Assembly: GCA_012295275.1 (NCBI GenBank)
Contig: CM022674.1
Span: forward strand, 6,458,936 to 6,508,935
From: Chrysomallon squamiferum
Taxonomy: Eukaryota > Mollusca > Gastropoda > Neomphalida > Peltospiridae
Direction of reading: 5' to 3'
Length of the DNA: 50,000 nucleotides
Positions 1-11,732 of this stretch are shown piece after piece (position 1 is the stretch's first letter; each line of letters starts with the position of its first letter). The notes beneath the pieces were generated by a model. It searched no databases. It worked only from the letters and a program-made list of their open reading frames with translations, and was not told the DNA's origin. Both the position numbers and the translations under genes were made by a program.

Positions 1-372
1 AATCAAAATATTGTTAAAGAGTTTGACCAACCTTTGTTTAAAACTCCCAGTAGAATTTAACACAGATAACCAGTTGTGATACCAGCTTTCATGTTCAAAC
101 TGTCAGTTGCAGGAAAATGTTTTTTAGAAAAACATCAATGTTTCATGAATATCTGATTTATAATTTATTTATTTATTTATTTATTTATTTACTTGTTTGT
201 TTGGTTACATTTATATATAATTATGTCTACATTGATTAGTAAGAGAAAATTCAAACACATTTTTACACATTCTATTTCCAGAAAAAAAAAAACATATGCA
301 AAGATCTATTTTTAAATACACTGTTGTGTTTTAGTTTGACAGAAAAGCGAGTGAAAAGAAGGTTCTAAAAAA
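1..372 (+). promoter_or_regulatory. 5' flank and probable 5' UTR of the PARP12-like gene
   Basis: AT-rich sequence with a short TTTA repeat at about 160-191. Acceptor-like sites (pyrimidine run then AG) occur near 281 (TTCCAG) and 333 (GTTTTAG), so the start codon may lie in a second exon after a non-coding first exon outside the window. An in-frame TGA at 352-354 precedes the ATG at 373 and fixes the protein start. No TATA box or other core promoter was recognised. Confidence 0.4.
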
Positions 373-1697
373 ATGTCTACCAGGGACCGACCTGACTTTG
401 ACCTTGCCACGCTGGTCAACGCCATTCTCCTCAAACACCACGGAGAGCTCGATCTCGACTACCTGATCAAAAAACTACGACATCGCCACGACATCAACAT
501 CCACAGCAGGGACCTCTTGAAAATACTGCAGCACTACCCGACCCGCTTCATCATCAAGAGCAAAACGGAAAAGAAACTCACCACCCACATTGTCATATCG
601 AAAACAAACGTTTCAGACATTCGAATCTGCACGGAGCACGCCAAGAAACAGGGTGGTTGCTATAGCAACCGCGGCGAATGTGGACAGCTGCACATATGCA
701 AATTTTTCCTTCTCTCGGGCTCGTGCCATTTCAACGAGGACTGCATCTACGGTCACGACTACCAGTCGGATCACAACTACTCCGTCTTTCTCTCGCACTT
801 CCTCAACCCCATGGACATCGTCCTCGAAGACCTGAGGAAAATGTTCAGTCGGATCAAGTCGCGCAACAGCTCGACGATGCCTGACACGTGTAAGTTCTAC
901 AACACGTCGAAGACGTGCACCAACAACAAGTGTCGCAGCCTGCACATCTGCCGTCACTTCCTCGAAGGACGCTGCAAGTTCGAGGACAGCTGCATGCGCA
1001 ACCACAGCATCCGCGACCCCACCATTCTCGAAATTCTCGTCGACTACGGCTTCAACGTCGGTCAGCCGAGGGACAAGATTCTGAAGGACTTGGAGTATCT
1101 CTACCAGAACAACGCCGTTGTGTCGTCTGCTGCTGCTGCTGCTGCTGACGAGTGGGATGGGATGTTCCAGTCTTACAATGGACTGGACGGAGGCAGGAGA
1201 CTCTCGGGACAGAGTCCAAGGAGGTTTTCCCGATCGGACGTCCGATGTCCAGGATTGGACAGCCGAACGAGAAGTCGATCGCCTCATCAGAGAGAAAGGT
1301 CACCAGGTTGTTCTGCAAACCTGCGACAGCAAACCAAGCCTCACAAGTTTCATTATTCAACCAGCATGGACATTTCATCATCAACCTCATCGTCTTTGTT
1401 CTACAACGGCAAGACGTCTGCTTCAGCGAGTCCTGGGGCATCGTCGGCGGTAAAGGTCGCGTCACTGTCAAGGTCGCTTTCAAACCTTCCGAAAACGTCT
1501 TTCATTTGTATCCACAACCTTCACAGCACTTGTCTGTTTGGAGAAAACTGTCGTAACCACCACAAGTCGACAATCTATCAGTGGCAGTGGAAGGGACAAA
1601 GCAACAACAAATGGAGGGATTTTGATAAAGACAACAACATAGAACTTGAGAAAGACTTCTGTGAGGTTGAAAAAACTGAAAGTTACATACAGATGAG
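373..1697 (+). CDS. PARP12-like: PARP12-like exon 1: N-terminal domain, five CCCH fingers, start of WWE1
   Basis: Codes residues 1-441 plus two bases of codon 442. The finger spacings are C-x9-C-x6-C-x3-H, C-x8-C-x5-C-x3-H, C-x8-C-x4-C-x3-H, C-x7-C-x5-C-x3-H and C-x7-C-x5-C-x3-H. The fifth finger is separated from the first four by a linker of about 170 residues, as in ZAP and PARP12. A GCT run encodes six alanines at residues 253-258. WWE1 starts at the YQWQWK motif near residue 402. The donor is ATGAG|GTATAG at 1698; reading on would reach a TAA within a few codons, which supports splicing here. Confidence 0.93.
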
Positions 1698-4600
1698 GTA
1701 TAGTCAATAATCATACCCACAAAACCAACATCTTTATAGTTATATATAGATATTTATATATATCTTACTTTAATTTAACTTAATTCTAACAGAAGGGCGT
1801 TAATATTTAAATTAAATTAAAATATATATTTCACAATTATGTTTTAATATTTAAAATATTGTTGATTTATATAATTATTAGTTAGTTTAAAAATAAAGTT
1901 CTGGATGATATACAGCTGTCATCTTTGAACATCTCATTACTTACATACCATGTTTGTGTGTGTGTGTGTCACTGTATCTAGTGGCAAGATGTAATGACTA
2001 CATAAATTTCTATATTTTCAGACACCAACCAAAAATATAACTTTTTGCACTTGAACTTAAATTAGTTTTTTTTTACATATGTATATAGTTCAAAATCACT
2101 TCTTTATCATTTAACTGCTGGTTTAGATGTTAAAAAAACATTTCAAAAACTGTTTTCAAAGTAAAAAAAAAAAAAAAAGTAACAAATAAATTGTTGTTAT
2201 TTAAGAAATATTTTTTTTAGCACCAACAAACTGATTGCACTTGAATCCACAGCTGTTAAGAGCTGTGCCTTGTATTATTTAGGACTGGAGGGTTAAAGAA
2301 ATAACTGGTTACTGTTTTAAGATATCAGATATATCCTACTTAGTCTGAATGGCAGTTTCTCTGAGGCTGCATCAAGCTGAAGATCAGCATTTTTACTTTT
2401 CCAGGATAAAACTGATGTCTTAAGACTGTAACCAGTTAATCCATTTATGAGTGTGTGTAAACTACAAAGCTAAAGGTACAATGACAAGTGTTTATATTTG
2501 AAATATCTAAATTTGCCCTCTTGTTTTAAGAATATTTAATGTTATAACTACCATTGTTATTTCTGTTTTTGTAGTTTTGGAGGTTTTTTTTAATTATTTA
2601 TTCTCTTGTTAAACCATTGAACAGAATTTTGTTTTTCTTTTTAAATTAAATTTTATGCCAGTTTTAATTTTATTTGTTTTTATTATTATTAATTACATCA
2701 TTATTATTATTACTATTCATTCTTCTTTTCTTTATTTTGCTTCTTCTTCTTTAATGAACTTTCAATCATTTACTATTATTTTCAAATTTATAACATAATC
2801 ATTATTTTTTTTTTTTACAGCTGATTATCTTTTACATAATGCATGCCTAGAATTATCACACATTAATATAATTTTCACACTTTTATAACACAATTAATAT
2901 CAATTAAAAGCAGACATCTAGTTCTTTCTTCACCAAAAAACTATCACCAGTATTATTATTATTTATTTTTCTTATGTTATTCTTCTTTTCGTTCGTAAGT
3001 GAGGAAGTTGTGAAGGTTGACTTTATACTGATGAGAGCGAGTGGACACTACACGGACATTCACTGTGTCCAGAGACTGACCACAATGTCGTCTGTAAACT
3101 CACCACCGAATATTCAGAAGTGGACGACGGTCTGGCACTGGTATTGGCTGGACGACAAAGGAAAATGGACGGAATATGGAAAAGCAGTAGGAAAAATTTA
3201 ATTTTTAAAAATATTGTACATCTGTAATTAATCATTTGAGATTTTTTATATATATTTGTCTGTTTGCCTCTGTATATATATAGACAGATAGATAGATAGA
3301 TATATATGTTATAAGTTTTGATAGAAACTGGAACTACAGACACATCTATTAATAACATCATTGCTTATTGGATGACATCATTTTCTTGGTTTAATATAAC
3401 TCATTACCTTTTATAACATTATTTTTACATTTTTTTCTCTTACAATGCCTTAATTACAGTGACCAGTAACACATTTTAGATCTTTTAATTAAATTTTTGT
3501 CTTGTTTCAACACAACAACAACAAAAAATTATTTCAATAAAGAAAACTACATACTTTGTACCAAAGAAAAAATAATTTAAAAATGTGATCTGTAAATAAT
3601 TGTTTTTCAAAAATACTACCTGACCCAGTTATTGAAATTCAGTATTGAACTGACAAAGGGAAAGGTATTTACTTATCCCTGATATATATATACTTCTGTA
3701 TCTACTGGTCTGTCTGTCTATCTGTTTATCATTATATATATATATGTATGTATGTATGTCTGCCTGTTAACTATATATACAGAATTGAGGGAAAATATTT
3801 AGAATATCCAAACAATTGTATTGAAGACAGTAATTTCAAAATACATTTTGTTATTTTCAGAAAACACACACACACACACAACTATATGCAAAGTCTAATT
3901 GACTAATAGCAGGGGACTAAATAATTAAAAAGATATAAAAAGATAGATAGATATGTAGATATTGATGACACAGTAAGAAGAAGAAAAAAAACCTGGAAAT
4001 CGCAGTTAAATTATTTTGTAATTTCTTTTCTTAATAGTTAGACAGCTGTCTAGTCATATCTAGCTAAATTATTTCTGATTTAATTTCAAAATAACTAAGT
4101 TTAATTTTTATTTTTTTATTTTTTTTTTTATCTTTTGAGTGCTTGATTTTAAATTAAGTTTTATAAAATTGTTTTATATTGATACAATATTATATCTGCA
4201 TCTATAGATATTTATTTCTACCTGATATATATGATAAAAAAATATATATATTTTTTATTTTATTATTATTCCTTCTTTTTTTTTGTAATTTCAGAATGTT
4301 CTTGATACAACAGCATCAGTGATTACCAGTGACAGGATTGAAGAGAAATATCTGGAAAATCCAAATGGCTGTATTAAGTTTAAAAATGGTGACTTCGATT
4401 ACGTTTTGTTATTTTCAAAAATGCAGCAGACAAACTCGCAGACTGGCACAGTTCGCAAAGTTCAGCGTCGTCCCACGTTTTTCCACCCGTCAGACATCAA
4501 CAAGAGGTTTGTGTTTCACTTTTATCAGCAATTAAAGCAGTAACAATAGTTTGTTTTTCACTTTGATCAACAATTAAAGCAGTAATACTAGTTTGTTTTT

Positions 4601-7600
4601 CACTTTGATCAACAATTAAAGCAGTAATACTAGTTTGTTTTTCACTTTGATCAACAATTAAAGCAGTAATACTAGTTTGTTTTTCACTTTGATCAACAAT
4701 TAAAACAGTAACAATAGTTTGTTTTTCACTTTGATCAACAATTAAAGCAGTAACAACTAGTTTGTTTTTCACTTTGATCAACAATTAAAACAGTAACAAC
4801 AGTTTGTTTTTCACTTTGATCAGCAATTAAAACAGTAACAAAAGTTTGTTTTTCACTTTGATCACCAATTAAAGCAGTAACAACAGTTTGTGTTTCACTT
4901 TGATCAACAATTAAAGCAGTAACAATAGTTTGTGTTATTACTTTGATCAACAATTAAAGCAGTAACAACAGTTTGTGTTTCACTTTGATCAACAATTAAA
5001 GCAGTAACAAGAGTTTGTTTTTCACTTTGATCAACAATTAAAACAGTAATACTAGTTTGTTTTTCACTTTGATCAACAATTAAAACAGTAACAACAGTTT
5101 GTTTTTCACTTTGATCAACAATTAAAACAGTAACAAGAGTTTGTTTTTCACTTTGATCAACAATTAAAACAGTAACAATAGTTTGTTTTTCACTTTGATC
5201 AACAATTAAAACAGTAACAACAGTTTGTTTTTCACTTTGATCAACAATTAAAACAGTGACAACAGTTTGTTTTTCATTTTGATCAACAATTAAAACAGTA
5301 ACAATAGCAACAAAGATTTCTTCCCAACCTGTCTGTTAGTTATTACCAGTATTTCAACTTTGTGTTTATGTTGAAAAAACAGCTTGATCAGATTCACAAA
5401 AAAGACAGATTGTCAGACGGATTGATAGAAGAATGAATAAATGGATATAGATAAAAAGTAGAAAGAAAGAGAGATACATAGATAGTGACAAAAGAGAGAG
5501 AAAGAAGAAAGAAAGAAAAACTGACAAAATTATTTTATGTCATCTTCAAATGACAGATTTATCATACCCTTATTCAGTACCTGCAACACCTTCCTGGGGT
5601 AGACTCCAAGAATTAGCTGAGTTTATGTATTGCAGAGTATTGTAGTTAAACATCAAATGCATGTAGTCCTTTTGTAAGGGAGAAGGGACTAAGTTGTGCC
5701 ATTTTCCAGTTAAGTCAAGCTGGAGTCCAATGTATCAATATCTCCACAGAAATGAATGGTGAGCCTCAAAGAGCAAGATGTTCTTTGAACACATGGGCAG
5801 CATTAAGAGGATTTCTGCGACAGACAACCCCCCCCTCCGGCTTTGTCAGAGAGCATGCCAGTCGCAGACATGCTTCACAACAGCTTACTATGATTAGAAC
5901 GTTGATTTTTTTTTTTACTGATTGACTCAGGATTTCTCATAATGTTGGGGTAGGGCTTTGTGAAGAGCCACAGTTTATCCCATATGTGGGTAAGTTGGTC
6001 CACCCTTTGGGTAAGTTGTGCCAGTACTGGAAATGGCACATGTCATAATAAGAAAGTTTTCAGCAGTTTTTTTCCTGATTCTGATTCAACGTGTAATGGT
6101 ACCAAAATGTGACAGCTCTTGGTAAAACACTCCTTCATCAAAACTTGTAGAAAACTATAAAAATAAACTGATAATAAAATTAAATAAAACATTATTCTAA
6201 TGAGTGCAGCATAGACAAATCTGCTGTTCTTTTAAGCTATAAACAACAACAAATAAATGTAAAATTCTTACTAATTCTTGCTGAAATTACCTCTACTTGT
6301 TTTCTAAAAAATTTGGGACTTATGCCTGTAATGGTTAAAAAAAAATATACATGGTTGCTGTGGATCAAACACAAGGGTGCACTGGCTCACATTTTTACTT
6401 CAAAATGAAAAGGTAATTTTTTTTTCATTTGCTTGGAAGGGGGAAACAAAAAAAAGTTTTATAAAAATGTTATACTTGACCTCTTGAGTATGTCATTTGA
6501 AACATCTTAGCAAACTGTTCACAACACTGGTGGAATGTTTCAAATGAGACCAGAACTGAAATGACAGTGTCTCTTTTCACTCTTACTCATTTTACCAGCA
6601 TTCTGCTTCCTTCCATTTTGACAAATACAGCATGTCCAACACGATATTGCGAACTTACAGATAAACTTACAACTCTGCAAAATAAAAATCAGTTCTTATA
6701 ACAAGTTGGTCCCAGATCACCTATTAATTGTATAATCAGTTAATTTTTCAAACTACAGCAGTCAAACATAACAACAGTCCAACCCTGGGTAGAGGGACAA
6801 ATTTTATCTTTACTGCGTCATTCTTCTTCGTAAGAAAACTTTCAATAACCTTCAGTATTATCGTGTTTAGAAACCGCCTTGAAAAGCCAGAAGGATTGGC
6901 TGATGTAGTTTGTTTCTGAAGGCAATGACAGACAGAAATAGTTTTCCAGCAAAACAAGCAGAAAATAACTGACGTCAGCCATGGTTTCCAGTTAACAGTT
7001 AGTGAAGTAGCTGACATCCATGATATTTAAATTCATTTTGATGACGTTGTCAGCTGCTTTTTTTTTTCTTTTTTTCTTTTTTACATAATTATTACAGAAT
7101 GCATTTTCAAATAATAGATAACAATTCTTCATGGATAACAATTAAAGCAGTAACAACAGTTTGTTTTTCACTTTGATCAACAATTAAAGCAGTAATACTA
7201 GTTTGTTTTTCACTTTGATCAACAATTAAAACAGTAACAATAGTTTGTTTTTCACTTTGATCAGCAGATAAAGCAGTAACAACAGTTTGTTTTTCACTTT
7301 GATCAACAATTAAAACAGTAACAACAGTTTGTTTTTCACTTTGATCAACAATTAAAACAGTAACAACAGTTTGTTTTTCACTTTGATCAACAATTAAAAC
7401 AGTAACAGTAGTTTGTTTTTCACTTTGATCAACAATTAAAACAGTAACAACAGTTTGTTTTTCACTTTGATCAACAATTAAAACAGTAACAACAGTTTGT
7501 TTTTCACTTTGATCAACAGTTAAAACAGTAACAGTAGTTTGTTTTTCACTTTGATCAGCAGTTAAAACAGTAACAGTAGTTTTTCTAATTGATCAACAAT

Positions 7601-10600
7601 TAAAACAGTAACAACAGTTTGTTTTTCACTTTGATCAACAATTAAAACAGTAACAGTAGTTTGTTTTTCACTTTGATCAACAATTAAAACAGTAACAGTA
7701 GTTTGTTTTTCACTTTGATCAACAATTAAAACAGTAACAACAGTTTGTTTTTCACTTTGATCAACAATTAAAACAGTAACAACAGTTTGTTTTTCATTTT
7801 GATCAACAATTAAAACAGTAACAACAGTTTGTTTTTCATTTTGATCAACAATTAAAACAGTAACAATAGCAACAAAGATTTCTTCCCAACCTGTCTGTTA
7901 GTTATTACCAGTATTTCAACTTTGTGTTTATGTTGAAAAAACTGCTTGATCAGATTCACAAAAAAGACAGATTGTCAGACGGATTGATAGAAGAATGAAT
8001 AAATGGATATAGATAAAAAATTGAAAGAAAGAGAGATACATTGATAGTGACGAAAGAGAGAGAAAGAAGAAAGAAGAAAAACTGAGAAAATTCTTTTATG
8101 TTAGCTCTCAAATGACAGATTTATCATTGACTTTAATTTCATGATTTGTATACATTTCATACCCCTAATTAGTACCTGCAATACCTTTCGGAAGTAGACT
8201 CCAAGAATTAGCTGAGTTTATGTATTGCAGAGTATTGTAGTTAAACATCAAATGCATGTAGTCCTTTAGTAAGGGAGGAGGGACTAAGTTGTGCCATTTT
8301 CCAGTTAAGTCAAGCTGTAGTCCAGTGTATCAATATCTCCACAGAAATGAATGGTGAGCCTCAAAGAGCAAGATGTTCTTTGAACACATGGGCAGCATTA
8401 AGAGGATTTCTGCCACAGACAACCCCCCACCTGGCTTTGTCAGAGAGCATGCCAGTCGCAGACATGCTTCACAACAGCTTGCTATGATTAGAACGTTGAT
8501 TTTTTATTTTACTGATCGACTCAGGATTTCTCATAATGGCTGGGGTTGGGTTTTGTGAAGAGGCACAGTTTATCCCATATGTGGGTAAGTTGGTCCACCC
8601 TTTGGGTAAGTTGTGCCAGTACTGGAAATGGCACATGTCTTAATAAGAAAGTTTTCAGCAGTTTTTTTTCCTGATTCTGATTCAACGTGTAATGGTACCA
8701 AAACGTGACAGCTCTTGGTAAAACACTCCTTCATCAAAACTTTTAGAAAACTATAAATAATAAACTGATAATAAAAAAATAAATATATATCATTCTAATG
8801 AGTGCAGCGTAGACAAATCTGCTGCTCTTTTAAGCTATAAACAACAACAAATAAATGTAAAATTCGGACTAAATCTTGCTGAAACTACCTCTACTTGTTT
8901 TATAAAAATTTTGGGACTAGTGCCTATTATGGTTAAAAAAATATATACATGGTTGCTGTGGATCAAACACAAGGGTGCACTGGCTCACATTTTTACTTCA
9001 AAATGAAAAGGTCATTTTTTTTTTTCATTCACTTGTAAGGGGAAAAAAAATAAAACTTTTATAAAAATGTTGTACTTGATGTCTTGAGTATGTCATTTGA
9101 AACATCTTAGCAAACTTCACAACACTGGTGGAATGTTTTAAATGAGACCAAAACTTAAACAACAGTGTCTCTTTTCACTCTTACTCATTTTACCAGCATT
9201 CTGCTGGCTTCCATTTTGACAAATACAGCAAGTCCAACATGATATTGCGAACTTACAGATAAACTTACAACTCTGCAAAATAAAAATCAGTTCTTTTAAC
9301 AAGTTGGTCCCAGATCACCTATTAATTGTATAATCAGTTCATTTTTCAAACTACAGCAGTCAAACATAACAACAGTCCAACCCTGGGTAGAGGGACAAAT
9401 TTTATCTTTACTGCAGCATTCTTCTTCGTAAGAAAACTTTCAATAACCTTCAGTATTATTGTGTTTAGAAACCACCTTGAAAAGCCAGAAGGATTGGCTG
9501 ATGTAGTTTCTGAAGGCAATGACAGACAGAAATAGTTTTCCAGCAAAACAAGCAGAAAATAACTGACGTCAGCCATGGTTTCCAGGTTAACAGTTAGTGA
9601 AGTAGCTGACATCCATGATATTTAAATTCATTTTGATGACGTTGTCAGCTGCTTTTTTTTTTTTTTTTTCAACTTAATTATTACAGAATGCATTTTCAAA
9701 TAATAGATAACAATTCTTCATGGATAACAGTGACAAATTATTATTTTTGTCAACATGTTTTTGTCATGGATATGTTTGTTGTTGTTGTTGGTTTTGGTGG
9801 TTTTCAGGCAAAGTGAGAAGAATATTTAGAAAAAAAACAACTACAGTAGTAACACAAAAATCTTTAAATTCATCACAATACATATAAAACACACATACGA
9901 AATACATATATAGATAGATGGATAGATATTTGTACATCTGTTGATGAAATTTAAAGAAATTGATGAACACTCGCACAAATATATTGGAGACAGAAAAAAT
10001 TCTAATTTTTTTTTTTTTTTTTTCAGGTCTTTTTCACCCAGTGTTTACAAAGAAACAACAAATTCTGTGATTTTGCCAAAAGACTGGAAGCTCTCTGGTG
10101 TTGATATTTTCAAACATTACCAAATTGTACAGGTATGTCTGAGTAAAAAGACAGCATGTGCTGTCTTTTTCACCTCTTAGTAACTACAGTTTCGGTCAAG
10201 ATTTCTACATTTTTTTATGGACCAGATTTTGACTTCCCTATATCTTTGGTGACTATTACAGCTGTAAAGATTTTTTGACTTCCCTGTATCTCTTGTGACT
10301 ATTATAATGATAAAGATTTTGATTTTACTGTACCTTTAGTGCTATTATAATGATAAAGATTTTGACTTCACTGTGTCTTTAGTGTTATTATAATGTTAAA
10401 GATTTTGACTTCACTGTGTCTTTAGTGCTGTTATAATGATAAAGATTTTTGACTTCACTGTGTCTTTAGTGACTATTATAATGATAAAGATTTTGACATC
10501 ACTGTATCTTTAGTGACTGTTATAATGATAAAGATTTTTGACTTCACTGTATCTTTAGTGATTGTTACAGATGTAAAGATTTTAACCACTTAATCTTCAG

Positions 10601-11698
10601 TAACTATTAAAAATTGTATTTATTTATTTATTTATTTATTTATTACGTTACTTAGTTAGCTATTTATTTATTTATTTATTTATTACATTACTTAGTTAGC
10701 TATTTATTTATTTATTTATTTATTTATTTTCATGTTATTTAGGTGTTACATACAACAACAGAATTTCAAGCCATCAACACAATTTTCCACAAAACCCTGC
10801 CTCTAAGAACAATAACTACACTGGAGAGAGTTGAAAATGGCGAGCTTTGGAACAGTTTTTACCAGTAAGTATAGGGACAGGGAGTAAAATAGACAGACAG
10901 ATAGATCCAGGCTGGGGAAATATGTTTTATCCAGAAGGACACATCACTGTCAGCATTTGTCCTAAAAATTCTGCTTATACGACGTCATCCATTTTGTTTT
11001 TATATATCTTATTTGTTTTTGGTTTGTGTTTTTGGGGGGTTATTTTAATGTTTTATATGCAAGGTGTCCCAGTGAACTATACACACACAAATTGCTACAA
11101 TCAAAGAGTTGAAAATGGATGAACCCAAATGTGTATTGGAATGATTCATAATGTTTTTAATTCCATCTCTCTCTGGGTGTTAATTACTGGCAGTGTGATG
11201 TATTTGTAGTAAATTTAATAATTTATAATGTGTGTGTGTGTGTGTGTGCACACACATTAAAACAGCTTGAGTTTATTGATATTGATTTAAAACCATCAAT
11301 TTTATTTTTGTAATAATATTGATATTTATTATTATTATCACTATTATTATAATTGTCATTATTATTATTATTAGTATGACCAATATTATTACTAATATTT
11401 TTACTATTATTATTATGATTATTTTTATTATCATTATTATTAATAGTAGTATAATAATATAATCATTATTATTATTGTTATTATTATTATTATTATTATC
11501 ATTATCATTAGTATGACCAATATTATTACTAATAGTATTACTAATATTATTACTAATATTATTATTATTATTATCATCATCATTAGTATGACCAATATTA
11601 TTACTAATAGTATTACTGATATTATTACTAATATTATTACTATTATTATGATTATTATTGTTGTTGTTGTTATTGTTATTATTATTATTACTATTATA

Positions 11699-11732
<34 letters not shown>

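Noticed and set aside
613-1287. 224-residue frame on the - strand opposite exon 1
   Set aside because: It is antisense to a coding exon with clear CCCH domains and has no recognisable domain itself.
4497-5300. Open frames across the 42-bp arrays, such as a 14-residue repeat protein (ALIVDQSEKQT type) on the - strand
   Set aside because: The unit length is a multiple of three, so frames stay open by arithmetic. They lie in an intron and have no domain match.
5308-7140. Transposase remnant in the duplicated intron 3 unit
   Set aside because: Conceptual translations in both directions are broken, and no catalytic motif, inverted terminal repeat or target duplication was found. It is kept only as a duplication of unknown origin.
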